Source: JAYVSZ01 sp043774925
Lineage (GTDB): Bacteria; Pseudomonadota; Gammaproteobacteria; Burkholderiales; Methylophilaceae
NCBI GenBank assembly: GCA_043774925.1
Contig: JAYVSZ010000054.1
Location: 1-54,259, forward strand
Direction of reading: 5' to 3'
Length of the DNA stretch: 54,259 bases
The translations under genes and the position numbers were made by a program. How positions within the stretch are numbered: the stretch's first letter is position 1; each line of letters begins with the position of its first letter. A model generated the notes under the pieces. The model saw only the letters and a program-made list of their open reading frames with translations. It ran no database searches and was not told where the DNA came from. Positions 33,207 to 42,967 of this stretch are shown here, in pieces.

Positions 33207-33239
33207 GCAGTGTGTTAGCGCGGCTATTCATAAAGTATA

Positions 33240-34250
33240 TTAATGCAACACAATGAATAAGTAAGTTAAATACAACGCACCATTAATAAACAAGTGCCAC
33301 ACCCGCAACCCACCTTTACCGACCAAATATCGCAACCAAATGGCTGCAATCAATGTGATTAAAATACCTGAGGTCACTTCGTGGCGTGGTGCCCACGGCG
33401 TGAGCATAATGCCAATGGCTGGCAATAGCGTGCCCTGAAACACCATCGCGCCCGTAATATTGCCAAACGCCAGTGTATCTTTGCCTTTGCGTATCCACAA
33501 AATACTATTTACTTTTTCTGGAAGCTCAGTCGCAATAGGAATAATCAACAACGAAAGCAACAAAGCAGAAATGCCCATCATGCTGGCGGCACCTTCTACC
33601 TGATTAATAAAACCCTTGGCGCCAAAAATCAATAGACCCAAACCAATTAAAAGTTGCAACAAAATCACAGCAAAATTATTTGGCAAGCCGAGCCTACACA
33701 AAAACATATCACTATCCGCTTCAGTTGCATGACCGTCCTCAACCAGCGCTTTTGAGGCGCGCAAGGTCATCATAATGTAAACAAAATAAGTAAGCACCAT
33801 GATTGTGCCAATGCCATAGCGCACAAGCTCTAGCGTATGCGGTATATACAGCGCGACTGTAGCAAACGCAAATGCCACAATAAAAAAGTTCAGATCGCGC
33901 ACTAAACCCGTGTGTTCTGGCCGTAAATGGCCATGCATGGTGCGGCGTTTCCAAACTGAAGCCGCCATTAAAAATAAAGATAATGTCGATAGCATGAGCG
34001 GTGCGCCCAATATCGCGCCTACGCCGATATCATGACCAGATTCTGCATTGCCGCTTGCGGATGTATAGGAAAAAATGGCTAAAAGCGGCACTAGCGTTTC
34101 AGGTAACGCAGTGCCGACTGCGGCAAATACTGAGCCCGTCACACCTTCGGAGATTCCCAGCTTTTCACCTAAATGTTCAAGCGCGTTGGTGAACACTTCC
34201 GCCGCAATTAAAATCACCAATAACATTACCAATAAATGTAAAAAAATCAT
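33240..34250 (-). CDS. Sodium/calcium exchanger-family membrane protein
   Basis: A 336-residue CaCA-superfamily protein with about ten membrane segments. The two alpha-repeat motifs are visible: VTGSVFAAVGTALPETLVPL near residue 40 and LSLLIIPIATELPEKVNSIL near residue 235, each with the key acidic residue. This fits a bacterial YrbG-like or Ca2+/H+-type antiporter; the ion is not known. I chose the ATG at 34248-34250 because the further in-frame codon at 34266-34268 is TTG. It is divergent from ampD. Confidence 0.88.
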   Translation of the reverse strand: MIFLHLLVMLLVILIAAEVFTNALEHLGEKLGISEGVTGSVFAAVGTALPETLVPLLAIFSYTSASGNAESGHDIGVGAILGAPLMLSTLSLFLMAASVWKRRTMHGHLRPEHTGLVRDLNFFIVAFAFATVALYIPHTLELVRYGIGTIMVLTYFVYIMMTLRASKALVEDGHATEADSDMFLCRLGLPNNFAVILLQLLIGLGLLIFGAKGFINQVEGAASMMGISALLLSLLIIPIATELPEKVNSILWIRKGKDTLAFGNITGAMVFQGTLLPAIGIMLTPWAPRHEVTSGILITLIAAIWLRYLVGKGGLRVWHLFINGALYLTYLFIVLH

Positions 34251-34322
34251 GTAATCGCCCGCAAACAAATTAAAGATGACTATTTTAATGGTTTTCAGCC
34301 AAATTCACATAAAATAGTCACA

Positions 34323-34859
34323 ATGAAAAAAATCACAATCAACAAAAAAGGATTCGCAACAGGTGCTAAGCAAATCGCCTCGCCCAATTTTGACGCTCGT
34401 CCTAAGCACGAAATTGATATGATTGTGATTCACAACATCAGCCTGCCACCCAATATCTACGCGGGTGCTGGCGTGGTCGAATTATTCACCAATCAACTAA
34501 ATCCTGATGAGCATCCTTATTACGCGACGATTTACACCGCCAAAGTTTCCTCACATTTTTTTATCCGCCGTGATGGCGAGCTGATTCAATTCGTCTCGTG
34601 CTTGCAGCGCGCTTGGCATGCGGGCGCATCCAATTGGCTTGGGCGGGAACGTTGTAACGATTTCTCGGTCGGAATTGAGCTGGAAGGCAGTGATGATGAT
34701 GCGTTTGAGGATGCGCAATATATCACCTTAAATGCATTGCTAAAATCTTTAAAAAAAACCTATTCAATTCAACATATTGTCGGCCATTCAGACATTGCGC
34801 CAGGGCGTAAAACAGACCCTGGGTACTGCTTTAATTGGCGGAAAATTGAAAATAATTAA
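34323..34859 (+). CDS. ampD: 1,6-anhydro-N-acetylmuramyl-L-alanine amidase AmpD
   Basis: A 178-residue cytosolic zinc amidase of peptidoglycan recycling. Zinc ligands appear in MIVIHNISLPP, AWHAGASNW and GHSDIAPGRKTDPG; the last block also carries the catalytic Lys/Asp signature. No signal peptide is present, which agrees with the cytosolic AmpD rather than AmiD. TAAAAT ends 7 bases before the ATG, and no Shine-Dalgarno is visible, so the mRNA may be leaderless. The RND adaptor gene begins 12 bases after its stop. Confidence 0.94.
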   Translation: MKKITINKKGFATGAKQIASPNFDARPKHEIDMIVIHNISLPPNIYAGAGVVELFTNQLNPDEHPYYATIYTAKVSSHFFIRRDGELIQFVSCLQRAWHAGASNWLGRERCNDFSVGIELEGSDDDAFEDAQYITLNALLKSLKKTYSIQHIVGHSDIAPGRKTDPGYCFNWRKIENN

Positions 34860-34871
34860 TTAGAAAATAAT

Positions 34872-35936
34872 ATGCAAAAAATAATCATTTTAATTTTAGC
34901 CTTGCTGATGGTGGCTTGCGGCAATAAAGCCAGTGATAAAGACGCCAATAAGAACGAGGCAAAGCCCACGCTCGTCACCGTCACGCAACTTAAAAATCAA
35001 GCTGTAGAAACCACTGAGGAATCGGTCGGCACGCTGGAAGGCTTGATTGACGCCACGGTGGCGGCCGAGGTGGTGGGACGCGTGATTAAAGTACACGTGG
35101 TGGCTGGCGAGCAAGTAAAAGCGGGGCAACTGCTTGCCACGCTAGATGCTAGCGATTTTGCCATGCAGCGCAATGAGGCGCAGGCAGAAATCGCGCGTAT
35201 TCAAGCGCTGCAAGAAAATCAAGCAAAAGTAGTAGCGCGCAATCAAGCGCTGGTAGATAAAAAATTCATCTCGCAAAATGCTGTAGACACCGAAATTGCA
35301 CAACAAAAAGTATTAAAAGAGCAGCTCGCCGCCGCCAAAGCCCGCGTTGGCAGCATTAACCATAGCAGCAGCAAATCCAAAGTGCTTGCGCCTGTGAGCG
35401 GCGCAATAGAAAAACGCTTGGTTGGCGTAGGTGATTTTGTGCGCATCGGGGACCCGATTGTACAAATTGTTTCAACGAAAAAATTGCGCGCGCATTTGCC
35501 CTTCCCCGAGCAAATTGCCGCCAAGCTAAAAGCGGGACAAAAAGTGCGTTTAACCACACCCAGCAGCACGACTGCTTTAGAAACGGTGGTGCACGAGCTA
35601 AAACCAATGATTACCGAAGGCAACCGCAGCGTGGATGTGATTGCCGATATGGAAAATCCAATCGATTGGCAACCAGGTGCTAGCGTCACTGGCATTGTGG
35701 TACTGGGCGAACAAGCCGCAGCATTAATGGTGCCTGAGCAAAGCCTGGTTTTACGCCCTGCTGGTGAGGTCGCGTATGTGGTGCGCGATGGTTTGGCGCA
35801 CCAAGCCGTGGTGAAAACTGGCCAACATCAAAATGGATTGGTCGAGGTGCTAAGCGGCTTGCAGGCCAATGACATCGTCGTCGTCGATGGTGCAGGCTTT
35901 TTGACCGACAAAGCGCCAGTAAAAGTGAGCCCTTAA
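34872..35936 (+). CDS. RND efflux periplasmic adaptor (membrane fusion lipoprotein)
   Basis: A 354-residue adaptor linking an RND pump to an outer-membrane channel. The N-terminus is a lipoprotein signal with lipobox LMVAC (Cys17). It is followed by a split barrel-sandwich domain (VVGRVIKVHVVAGEQVKAGQ and APVSGAIEKRLVGVGDFV), a coiled-coil hairpin between them (about residues 100-155) and beta-barrel regions. It overlaps the pump gene by one base (35936). No outer-membrane factor gene follows, so the pump must borrow a TolC-type channel encoded elsewhere. Confidence 0.94.
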   Translation: MQKIIILILALLMVACGNKASDKDANKNEAKPTLVTVTQLKNQAVETTEESVGTLEGLIDATVAAEVVGRVIKVHVVAGEQVKAGQLLATLDASDFAMQRNEAQAEIARIQALQENQAKVVARNQALVDKKFISQNAVDTEIAQQKVLKEQLAAAKARVGSINHSSSKSKVLAPVSGAIEKRLVGVGDFVRIGDPIVQIVSTKKLRAHLPFPEQIAAKLKAGQKVRLTTPSSTTALETVVHELKPMITEGNRSVDVIADMENPIDWQPGASVTGIVVLGEQAAALMVPEQSLVLRPAGEVAYVVRDGLAHQAVVKTGQHQNGLVEVLSGLQANDIVVVDGAGFLTDKAPVKVSP

Positions 35937-38900
35937 TGTCATTGCCTGAGCTCTCGATAAAACGCCATGTCCTCGCTTGGATGCTTTCTGGCGTCATCAT
36001 CCTCTTCGGCATCATCGCCTACCAGCGTATCGGCATCGACCGCATTCCTGCGATTGATTTCCCCGTCATCATGGTCACCACCACCTTACGCGGCGCGGAT
36101 CCTGATGTCGTCGATACCTCCATCACCAGCGTGATTGAATCCGCCGTCAACACCACCACGGGCATCGATCATATTCAGTCCGCCTCGTCGCCTGGCGTTT
36201 CCAGCGTCAGCATTACTTTTGCGCTGGATAAAAACATCGACGTCGCCTATAGCGAGGTGCAATCCAAGGTCAATCAAGCCTTGCGGCGCTTGCCAACCGA
36301 CACCGATCCGCCTGTGGTGCAAAAAGTAGATACCAACGCCTCGCCTGTGATTTGGCTAGCCTTGAGCGGCGACCGCACGGTGCAACAGCTCAATTTATAC
36401 GCCAATAATGTGCTGAAGAAAAAATTCGAGACGATTCAAGGCGTAGGCGAAGTGCAGCTTGGTGGGCGGCGCGATCGTGTCATTCGCGTTAATGTCTCGC
36501 CCGAACGCATGGCAGCATACAAGCTCACCGCTACAGATTTAGTTAACGCCTTCAACCGCGAGCATGTGCAGCTTCCAGGCGGTTTTCTGGTGAGCCAGCA
36601 AGCCGAACAGCTACTCAAGTTGGACTTAGAATTTCACAACACCAAAGACCTCGCCAGTTTAATTATCTCTTCAAAAAATGGCGTTCCGATTTACCTGAAA
36701 GACATCGCTACCATCGTCGATGGCATTACAGACAACCGTCAAGTGGCACGCTACAACGGCAAACCCACGGTGGGTTTGGGCATGGTTAAAATCGCCAACG
36801 CCAACACGGTGAAAATTATTGAAGATGTGATTCGCAAATTAGAAACTGACGTGCGCCCCAATTTGCCGCCTGGCATGACGCTGGAAATTTCTACCAACGA
36901 CTCTATTTTTATTAACCAACTGGTCGCCTCGCTTAAAGAGCACTTGGTAGAAGGCACGCTGTTCGCGGCGCTCATCGTGCTCATTTTTATGCGCTCGTTT
37001 AGCTCGACTTTGATGATCTGTATGGAAATCCCCGTCTCTTTGCTTGGCGCAATCGCCGTCATGTATTTTTCTGGCTACACCTTCAACAGCATGACGCTGC
37101 TTGCCTTGTTATTGCTCATCGGCGTGGTGGTGGACGACGCTATTGTGGTGCGCGAAAGCATTTTGCGCCACATGTCGGGCGAAGCTGGCATTGGGCTAAA
37201 AAACCTCGATTTAAATAACAAGCAAGCTGTGGCCGCTTACAGAACACAAACCACGATTGATGGCAGTCGCGAGGTCACATTTGCCGTACTCGCTTCATCG
37301 CTTTCACTCGTATGTATTTTCGCGCCCGTCATTTTTATGGACGGCATTATGGGCATGTTTTTCAAATCATTCGCAGTCGTCGTTACCTTTGGCGTGTTGG
37401 TTTCGCTGTTCGTTTCGCTCACGCTCACGCCCATGTTGTGCTCGCGCTACTTAAGCGTAACGCATAAAGAAAATGCAGTTTACCGTTTTACTGGCAGGCG
37501 CTTGGCATCCCTAGATGATTTCTACAAAAAGATATTGGGCTTTACGCTTAAGCATCGTGGTTTAGTGTTGCTCATCACCGCGCTATTTGTGGGTTTATCG
37601 GGCTATTACACACTCAAAAATGTGAAAAAAGATTTTGTACCCGAAACCGACGAAAGTAGCTTTAGCATCAATATTAAAACGCCATTAGGCTCCAGTTTGG
37701 AATACACAGATTCGCGTATGAGGCTGGTAGAAGCGACTTTAGCCAAACATCCAGATTTAATCGACAGTTACTTTTCAACCATTGGCGCAGGCTCGCGCGG
37801 GCAAGTGAACCAAGGCAATGTCAACGTGCGCATGAAACCAAAAGAAAAACGCCACAAAAGCCAACAGCAATTTACTAAGGAACTCAAAACCGAGCTAGGC
37901 GCGATTCCTGGCGTGCGCGCCAGCCCTTCTGGCACGTCGATTGTGCGCGGCCAGCGCTCGGAAAAATTGCAGTTTAACGTCACAGGATCAAACCTCAACG
38001 AAATCGGCAAAATCTCGCAAACCTTACAACAAACGCTGAGCAATAACAGTGATATTGGCAAAGTGGACGTGGACGTGCAGCTTGATTTGCCACAACTGGA
38101 AATGCACATCGACCGCGTGCGCGCCGCTAACTTAGGCTTGAGCGCCAATGAAATCGCCACGGCAGTGAGTTTGTACGTGGGCGGTATTAACGTTGCCAAA
38201 TATAACGATGACGTGAGCGACGGCCAGCGCTATGACATTCGCCTAAAAACCACGGATGGCGAGCTTAAAAACACAGCGGATTTAAGCAAAATCTATTTGC
38301 GCAGCGCTAGTGGTGATTTAGTGCGGCTGGACGCAGTCACCAGCTTTAAACCCACGCTGGGCGCGGCGGTGATTGGTCGTTACGATTTACAATACGCGGT
38401 GAATTTTTACGCCAACCCTAACGTTCCACTGGGCGAAGCGGTGAACATTGTGAACGAAGCCGCAAAAAAACTCGTTCCGCCAAGCTACAAACTGAAATAC
38501 ACGGGCCAAGCGGAAGAACTGGGCAAAACCATGAAAAACGTCAAGTTTGTGTTTGCGTTGGGCTTTTTGTTGCTGTACATGGTGCTTGCCAGCCAGTTCA
38601 ATTCGTTTATTCAACCCGTTATTATTATGCTGGCGCAGCCGCTCGCTATTATCGGCGGCTTAATCGCGCTGCAAATCACGCGCAATACGCTGAATATTTT
38701 CTCCATGATTGGCTTGGTGCTGCTGATTGGCTTGGTCGCGAAAAACTCTATCTTACTAGTAGATTTAACCAACCAAACATTAGAAAAAGTACGCGAAAAA
38801 GGCATAAAAATGAATAGAGAAAGTATTAACGCTGCGCTTGCTGAAGCCTGCCCAGTGCGGTTACGGCCTGTGCTAATGACCTCGCTAACCATTATTCTCG

Positions 38901-39070
38901 CCCTGCTGCCAGCCGCGCTGGGCTTGGGCGCTGGCTCAGAAACCAACAAACCGCTTTCCATCGCCATTATCGGCGGCATGGCTTCTTCCACATTGCTCAC
39001 TTTGGTTGTTGTGCCAGCAGCATATTCGCTGGTGATGAGTGGTTTACAACGTTTCAAAGATGAATGGTAG
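35936..39070 (+). CDS. RND family efflux pump permease
   Basis: A 1044-residue AcrB/MdtB-like inner-membrane proton-driven pump. It has twelve membrane helices in two halves with two large periplasmic loops. The segment LLIGVVVDDAIVVRESI in TM4 carries the paired Asp residues needed for proton relay, and ERMAAYKLTATDLVNAF and GLVLLIGLVAKNSILLVDL are typical. The sequence is closest in flavour to the HAE1/MdtBC-type group. The substrate is not predictable. The adaptor is upstream, and an SGNH hydrolase gene overlaps or abuts its 3' end. Confidence 0.95.
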   Translation: MSLPELSIKRHVLAWMLSGVIILFGIIAYQRIGIDRIPAIDFPVIMVTTTLRGADPDVVDTSITSVIESAVNTTTGIDHIQSASSPGVSSVSITFALDKNIDVAYSEVQSKVNQALRRLPTDTDPPVVQKVDTNASPVIWLALSGDRTVQQLNLYANNVLKKKFETIQGVGEVQLGGRRDRVIRVNVSPERMAAYKLTATDLVNAFNREHVQLPGGFLVSQQAEQLLKLDLEFHNTKDLASLIISSKNGVPIYLKDIATIVDGITDNRQVARYNGKPTVGLGMVKIANANTVKIIEDVIRKLETDVRPNLPPGMTLEISTNDSIFINQLVASLKEHLVEGTLFAALIVLIFMRSFSSTLMICMEIPVSLLGAIAVMYFSGYTFNSMTLLALLLLIGVVVDDAIVVRESILRHMSGEAGIGLKNLDLNNKQAVAAYRTQTTIDGSREVTFAVLASSLSLVCIFAPVIFMDGIMGMFFKSFAVVVTFGVLVSLFVSLTLTPMLCSRYLSVTHKENAVYRFTGRRLASLDDFYKKILGFTLKHRGLVLLITALFVGLSGYYTLKNVKKDFVPETDESSFSINIKTPLGSSLEYTDSRMRLVEATLAKHPDLIDSYFSTIGAGSRGQVNQGNVNVRMKPKEKRHKSQQQFTKELKTELGAIPGVRASPSGTSIVRGQRSEKLQFNVTGSNLNEIGKISQTLQQTLSNNSDIGKVDVDVQLDLPQLEMHIDRVRAANLGLSANEIATAVSLYVGGINVAKYNDDVSDGQRYDIRLKTTDGELKNTADLSKIYLRSASGDLVRLDAVTSFKPTLGAAVIGRYDLQYAVNFYANPNVPLGEAVNIVNEAAKKLVPPSYKLKYTGQAEELGKTMKNVKFVFALGFLLLYMVLASQFNSFIQPVIIMLAQPLAIIGGLIALQITRNTLNIFSMIGLVLLIGLVAKNSILLVDLTNQTLEKVREKGIKMNRESINAALAEACPVRLRPVLMTSLTIILALLPAALGLGAGSETNKPLSIAIIGGMASSTLLTLVVVPAAYSLVMSGLQRFKDEW

Positions 39071-39072
39071 CT

Positions 39073-39714
39073 ATGCAGCAAATCTTGGTTTATGCAGATT
39101 CACTTTCTTGGGGCATCATCCCCAATACCCGTCAGCGTTTACCGTTCGACGCGCGCTGGCCAGGTGTGATGGAGCTTGCGCTAAACCTTAATGAAAATCG
39201 CTTTCGGGTGATTGAAGATTGCTTAAACGGTAGACGTACCGTGTGGGATGACCCGTTCAAAGCTGGGCGAAATGGCTTGATTGGGCTTGCGCAGCGCATT
39301 GAGGTAAGCACGCCGCTCGCTTTGGTCATCTTGATGCTCGGCACTAACGATTTTCAAGCGGTGCACGAAAATAATGTGTCGCAGTCCGCGCAGGGCATCA
39401 GCGCGCTCATTCAAGCCATTCGCACTGCGCCTATTGAACCCGATATGTTAATACCGCCAATTTTGGTGATAGCGCCGCCCGCCATTCGGCCAGCAAAAGC
39501 CAATATAGTGGAAAAATTCGCTGGCGGGGCTGAAAAATGCTTAGGATTATCCGCAGCGTATGCAGAAATCTGCCGCCAAATGCAGTGTCATTTCTTTGAT
39601 GCGAATGCTGTGGTGGGCTCTAGCAAAGTGGATGGCGTACATTTAGATGTCAGCGCACACTTAGTCTTGGGGCAAGCGTTGTCAAAGCTAGTTCCCAAGT
39701 TACTCAATTACTAA
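39073..39714 (+). CDS. SGNH hydrolase, MsAcT-like esterase/acyltransferase
   Basis: A 213-residue SGNH/GDSL-family enzyme. Block I reads YADSLSWG (Ala in place of the Gly of GDSL), block III LMLGTNDFQ and block V DGVHLD with the catalytic Asp/His. The overall pattern (DARWPGVMELAL, DDPFKAGRNGL, LVILMLGTNDF) is close to the Mycobacterium smegmatis MsAcT arylesterase/acyltransferase, from memory. No signal peptide is seen. I prefer the ATG at 39073, giving the start MQQILVYADS; an in-frame ATG at 39064 inside the pump gene is also possible. Confidence 0.88.
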   Translation: MQQILVYADSLSWGIIPNTRQRLPFDARWPGVMELALNLNENRFRVIEDCLNGRRTVWDDPFKAGRNGLIGLAQRIEVSTPLALVILMLGTNDFQAVHENNVSQSAQGISALIQAIRTAPIEPDMLIPPILVIAPPAIRPAKANIVEKFAGGAEKCLGLSAAYAEICRQMQCHFFDANAVVGSSKVDGVHLDVSAHLVLGQALSKLVPKLLNY

Positions 39715-39730
39715 AGTCTACTGTTAAAAG

Positions 39731-40285
39731 TTAAATAGTTTCTGCCCGTCTAACTTCCAAAAGCTTGGCCAAATACTGTAAATTCAAGCCCTCCACTTTG
39801 GGCTGCCAAAGCTCAGGATTTTTAGGAAAGTCTTTAAACTCGCCTGTGCGCTGATAACCCAGCTTTTCGTAAAACGCAATCAACTCGTGACGTAGCGAAA
39901 TCACCGTCATGGTAAAACCTACTGCGCGCCATTCTCTGCGCGTTAAGGCCTCTGCAGCATTAATAATCTGTTTGCCGTAACCTTTGTTTTGCTGGGTAGG
40001 TTTTACCGCAATCATGCCGAAATGCGCAGTATTGCTACCCCCGATGGCCTGCCACTCGCAACAGATTGTGGCGACAATTTCGTTATTATGTGTGCCGATA
40101 AGGATAAACGCATCTTCGCGTTTGATGATTTGTGCAACTTCCGTTGTTGTTGTGCGTAAACCTTCGAGTAAATCGGCCTCGGTCGTCCAGCCTTTGCGGC
40201 TGCTTTCGCCACGATAGGCGGCGTTGATGAGTTGCGCGATTGCGCTGGCGTCGCTGATTTCAGCTTTTTGAAACAACAACATCAA
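39731..40285 (-). CDS. GNAT family N-acetyltransferase
   Basis: A 184-residue acetyltransferase. The acetyl-CoA site MIAVKPTQQNKGYGKQIINA has the Q/RxxGxG/A motif, preceded by the strand FGMIAV and followed by FYEKLGYQRTGEF. The N-terminal AQLINAAYRGESSRKGWTTE resembles many GNATs of unknown substrate. It starts 1 base after the symporter stop on the same strand and is probably cotranscribed with it. Confidence 0.88.
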   Translation of the reverse strand: MMLLFQKAEISDASAIAQLINAAYRGESSRKGWTTEADLLEGLRTTTTEVAQIIKREDAFILIGTHNNEIVATICCEWQAIGGSNTAHFGMIAVKPTQQNKGYGKQIINAAEALTRREWRAVGFTMTVISLRHELIAFYEKLGYQRTGEFKDFPKNPELWQPKVEGLNLQYLAKLLEVRRAETI

Positions 40286-40286
40286 T

Positions 40287-41516
40287 TTATTTTACTATCT
40301 TTTGGACGATTAGACTCACCACCATATCACCCTCCACATTCACTGTGGTACGCAGTGTATCTAGCGCACGATCAATCGGTAGCAAAATCGCAATGGCCTC
40401 GGCGGGCAAGCCCACACTTTGCAATACCATCACCATCGTCACCATGCCTGCGCTGGGGATACCCGGCGCGCCAACGGCGGCTATCATGGCGGTAAAAAAT
40501 ACCACCAGTTGTTGCGCAAAACTGAGCTCTACCCCTGCTAAATTGGCAATAAATAAAGCGGCTGCGGCCTCATATAGCGCAGTGCCATCCATATTGACGG
40601 TTGCGCCTAGCGGCACCACAAAGCCAGCAATTTCGGGTTTAACGTGTAAATGTTGTGTGGTGCAACGCAAGGTAATGGGCAAGGTGGCGGCGCTAGAGCT
40701 AGTGGCAAAAGCCGTGACTAAAGATTCGCGTGCGCCGCACCAAAACCAAAGCGGCGTTTTACCTGTGATTAGATAGAGCATGAGGGGCAGAATTACTACG
40801 CCATGCAATAAAGTGGTGCCTGCTACCACAGCCACAAATTTTGCCAGCGTGCCCAGCATGGCGACATCTTGCGTGGCCACCAGCTTAATGAGCAAAGCGG
40901 CAATGCCAAACGGCGCAAGACGCATCACCCAACCCACAATTTGCATGGTAAGTTCTAGGCCTTCTTGCAATAGGTTGCGAATATTGTTGTAACGCTCGCC
41001 ACCCACCACCAAGGCAATGCCAAGCAAGAGCGCAAAAATGACCACCGCCAGCACATCGCCCTTGGCTAAAGCGGCAAACGGGTTGACAAACAAACCATGC
41101 AAAAACGAAGCAAAAAACTCGGGCATGGACATTTGCTTGGCCTCGAAACCCTGCATAGCGCCTTGAAACATGGCGATATGCAAATCTGCACCCGGTTTAA
41201 AATAAAGGCTGGCAGACATACCCACCAAAATGGCAATGGCCATGGTGAGGGCAAAAAACGCCAGCGTGGTCACCCAAACTTTGTTCATTTGGCTATGCTG
41301 GCGCAAATTGGCAATGCCTACCGCAATGCTGCAAAACACTAATGGCACCAAAATCATTTTAAGCATATCGATAAAAAGCGTGCCGATTAGCCCCGTGGCA
41401 TACAAACTGTTTTTAACCACAGGCGCATCTGCCCCCATACCATGCAGCACGACGCCACCCAACACACCTACGATAGCGCCGATTAAAATTTGCAGGTTTA
41501 AGCTGGGGAGTTTCAT
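40287..41516 (-). CDS. Dicarboxylate/amino acid:cation symporter (DAACS)
   Basis: A 409-residue GltP/DctA-type inner-membrane symporter. The family hallmarks are the serine-rich re-entrant loop TAFATSSSAATLPITLRC, the VVPLGATVNMDGTALYEA motif, and the final AVGAPGIPSAGMVTMVMVL and PIDRALDTLRTTVNVEGD segments. It likely couples uptake of dicarboxylates or acidic amino acids to Na+ or H+ flow. The rsmB-like gene ends 2 bases upstream of its ATG, so it forms part of the run purM - DUF3108 - DUF3108 - rsmB - symporter - GNAT. Confidence 0.93.
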   Translation of the reverse strand: MKLPSLNLQILIGAIVGVLGGVVLHGMGADAPVVKNSLYATGLIGTLFIDMLKMILVPLVFCSIAVGIANLRQHSQMNKVWVTTLAFFALTMAIAILVGMSASLYFKPGADLHIAMFQGAMQGFEAKQMSMPEFFASFLHGLFVNPFAALAKGDVLAVVIFALLLGIALVVGGERYNNIRNLLQEGLELTMQIVGWVMRLAPFGIAALLIKLVATQDVAMLGTLAKFVAVVAGTTLLHGVVILPLMLYLITGKTPLWFWCGARESLVTAFATSSSAATLPITLRCTTQHLHVKPEIAGFVVPLGATVNMDGTALYEAAAALFIANLAGVELSFAQQLVVFFTAMIAAVGAPGIPSAGMVTMVMVLQSVGLPAEAIAILLPIDRALDTLRTTVNVEGDMVVSLIVQKIVK

Positions 41517-41518
41517 TG

Positions 41519-42964
41519 CTATTTAGCTTGTTTTGGCTTAGCTACTTTAGGTTTAACAGCTTTGGGTTTAACGACTTTTGCTTTGGCCGTTTTGAGTTTG
41601 ACGGCCTTTGCTGGTTTTTCAGCGACATTGTGCGTTGCGTCTTCAACTTTTGGCTCTACAAGTTTTTTAGTTTCTGGCGCGGCGGTTTGGGTTGTTTTTT
41701 CAAACACAGCGGCAAAAAAGCCATCGGTACCATGCAAATGCGGCAATAATTTTAAGTATTCGCCAGTATCAAGTGCAATTTGTTGTTGCGCTAAAATTTG
41801 GTTGGCGGGTACTAAAACATAATCAGGATGCCCGCTTAAAAAGCTTTCAACAATCGCTTCGTTTTCATCTCGCAATAGGCTACAAGTGGCGTAAATTAAG
41901 CGTCCGCCGCTTTTCACCAATTTGGCGGCTCGCGACAAAATATTTGTTTGCTTCACGTTCAACTCGGCCACGGCTTGCTCGGTTTGGCGCCATTTTAAAT
42001 CGGGGTTACGGCGCAAGGTACCGAGGCCTGTGCAGGGTGCATCGACCAACACACGGTCAAACTTGCCATTCAGGCGTTTTAGTTTTGCATCGTTTTCACT
42101 CGTAATGACTTGCGCGTGTAAGTTAGAAAGACCGCTACGCTTGAGGCGCTGCCCTAAGTTATTGAGGCGTTTTTCAGAAACATCAAACGCGTACAATCTG
42201 CCAGTATTTTTCATCAGCGCGCCAATCGCCAACGTTTTTCCACCTGCACCTGCGCAAAAATCGGCAATCATTTGCCCACGTTTTGGTGCCACTAAATAAG
42301 TCAGCAACTGGCTACCTTCATCTTGCACCTCAATTTTGCCCTCGGTAAACAGCACGTGTTTATTGATTCCCAGCCGTGCTGGCATGCGAATGCCAATCGG
42401 CGAAATCGGCGTAATGGCAATGGTCTGCTCGTTACTGGTGTTCTCTGCCAGCATTTTTTTCAGCACGTCTTCGCGATTGCCTTTAATCGTGTTCACGCGC
42501 AAATCCAAACTGGCTTGCTCGAACATGCTACGGCAAATCGTTAGCGCCTCTTTCTCGCCGTATTGTGCAACCAGTTTATCCCAAAGCCAATCGCGCACAT
42601 CGGCCTGCACAGCCAGCGGCAGGTCATCTGTCGATTTCGCTTTAATGGTAATCGCCCATTCTTTTTGCTGCTCGCTAAGCACGCTATCTAACTCGCGGAT
42701 ACTTTTGCCCTCGATGCGCAGCAGCCAAGCCAAAATGAGCTTACGCGCATCGTCTGCATCGCCTTCCTCACTCGCAGTCACCGTGCTTAAATAGCGCAAA
42801 CGGCGCAGCACGCCATACACACTTTCCGCCACAAATGCGCGTTCCTTTGTACCTAAATCGCGATTATTACGAAAAAATTCGCTCAATTTTGCATCGGCTG
42901 GACTATTAAAATCCAACAGATTACTAAGTAACATGGCGGCTTGACGGATTAAATTTGCATTCAT
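41519..42964 (-). CDS. RsmB/NOP-family rRNA cytosine-C5 methyltransferase
   Basis: A 481-residue SAM-dependent RNA m5C methyltransferase. An N-terminal NusB-like helical region (about 1-140) precedes the catalytic core, with the SAM motif DFCAGAGGKTLAIGA, motif IV VDAPCTGLGTLRRNPDLKW and the catalytic YATCSLL motif. The last about 55 residues are a Lys/Pro/Ala/Val repeat tail that is unusual for RsmB of E. coli and probably binds RNA. The closest named function is RsmB (16S C967), though the exact target is not certain. Confidence 0.9.
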   Translation of the reverse strand: MNANLIRQAAMLLSNLLDFNSPADAKLSEFFRNNRDLGTKERAFVAESVYGVLRRLRYLSTVTASEEGDADDARKLILAWLLRIEGKSIRELDSVLSEQQKEWAITIKAKSTDDLPLAVQADVRDWLWDKLVAQYGEKEALTICRSMFEQASLDLRVNTIKGNREDVLKKMLAENTSNEQTIAITPISPIGIRMPARLGINKHVLFTEGKIEVQDEGSQLLTYLVAPKRGQMIADFCAGAGGKTLAIGALMKNTGRLYAFDVSEKRLNNLGQRLKRSGLSNLHAQVITSENDAKLKRLNGKFDRVLVDAPCTGLGTLRRNPDLKWRQTEQAVAELNVKQTNILSRAAKLVKSGGRLIYATCSLLRDENEAIVESFLSGHPDYVLVPANQILAQQQIALDTGEYLKLLPHLHGTDGFFAAVFEKTTQTAAPETKKLVEPKVEDATHNVAEKPAKAVKLKTAKAKVVKPKAVKPKVAKPKQAK

Positions 42965-42967
42965 TTT

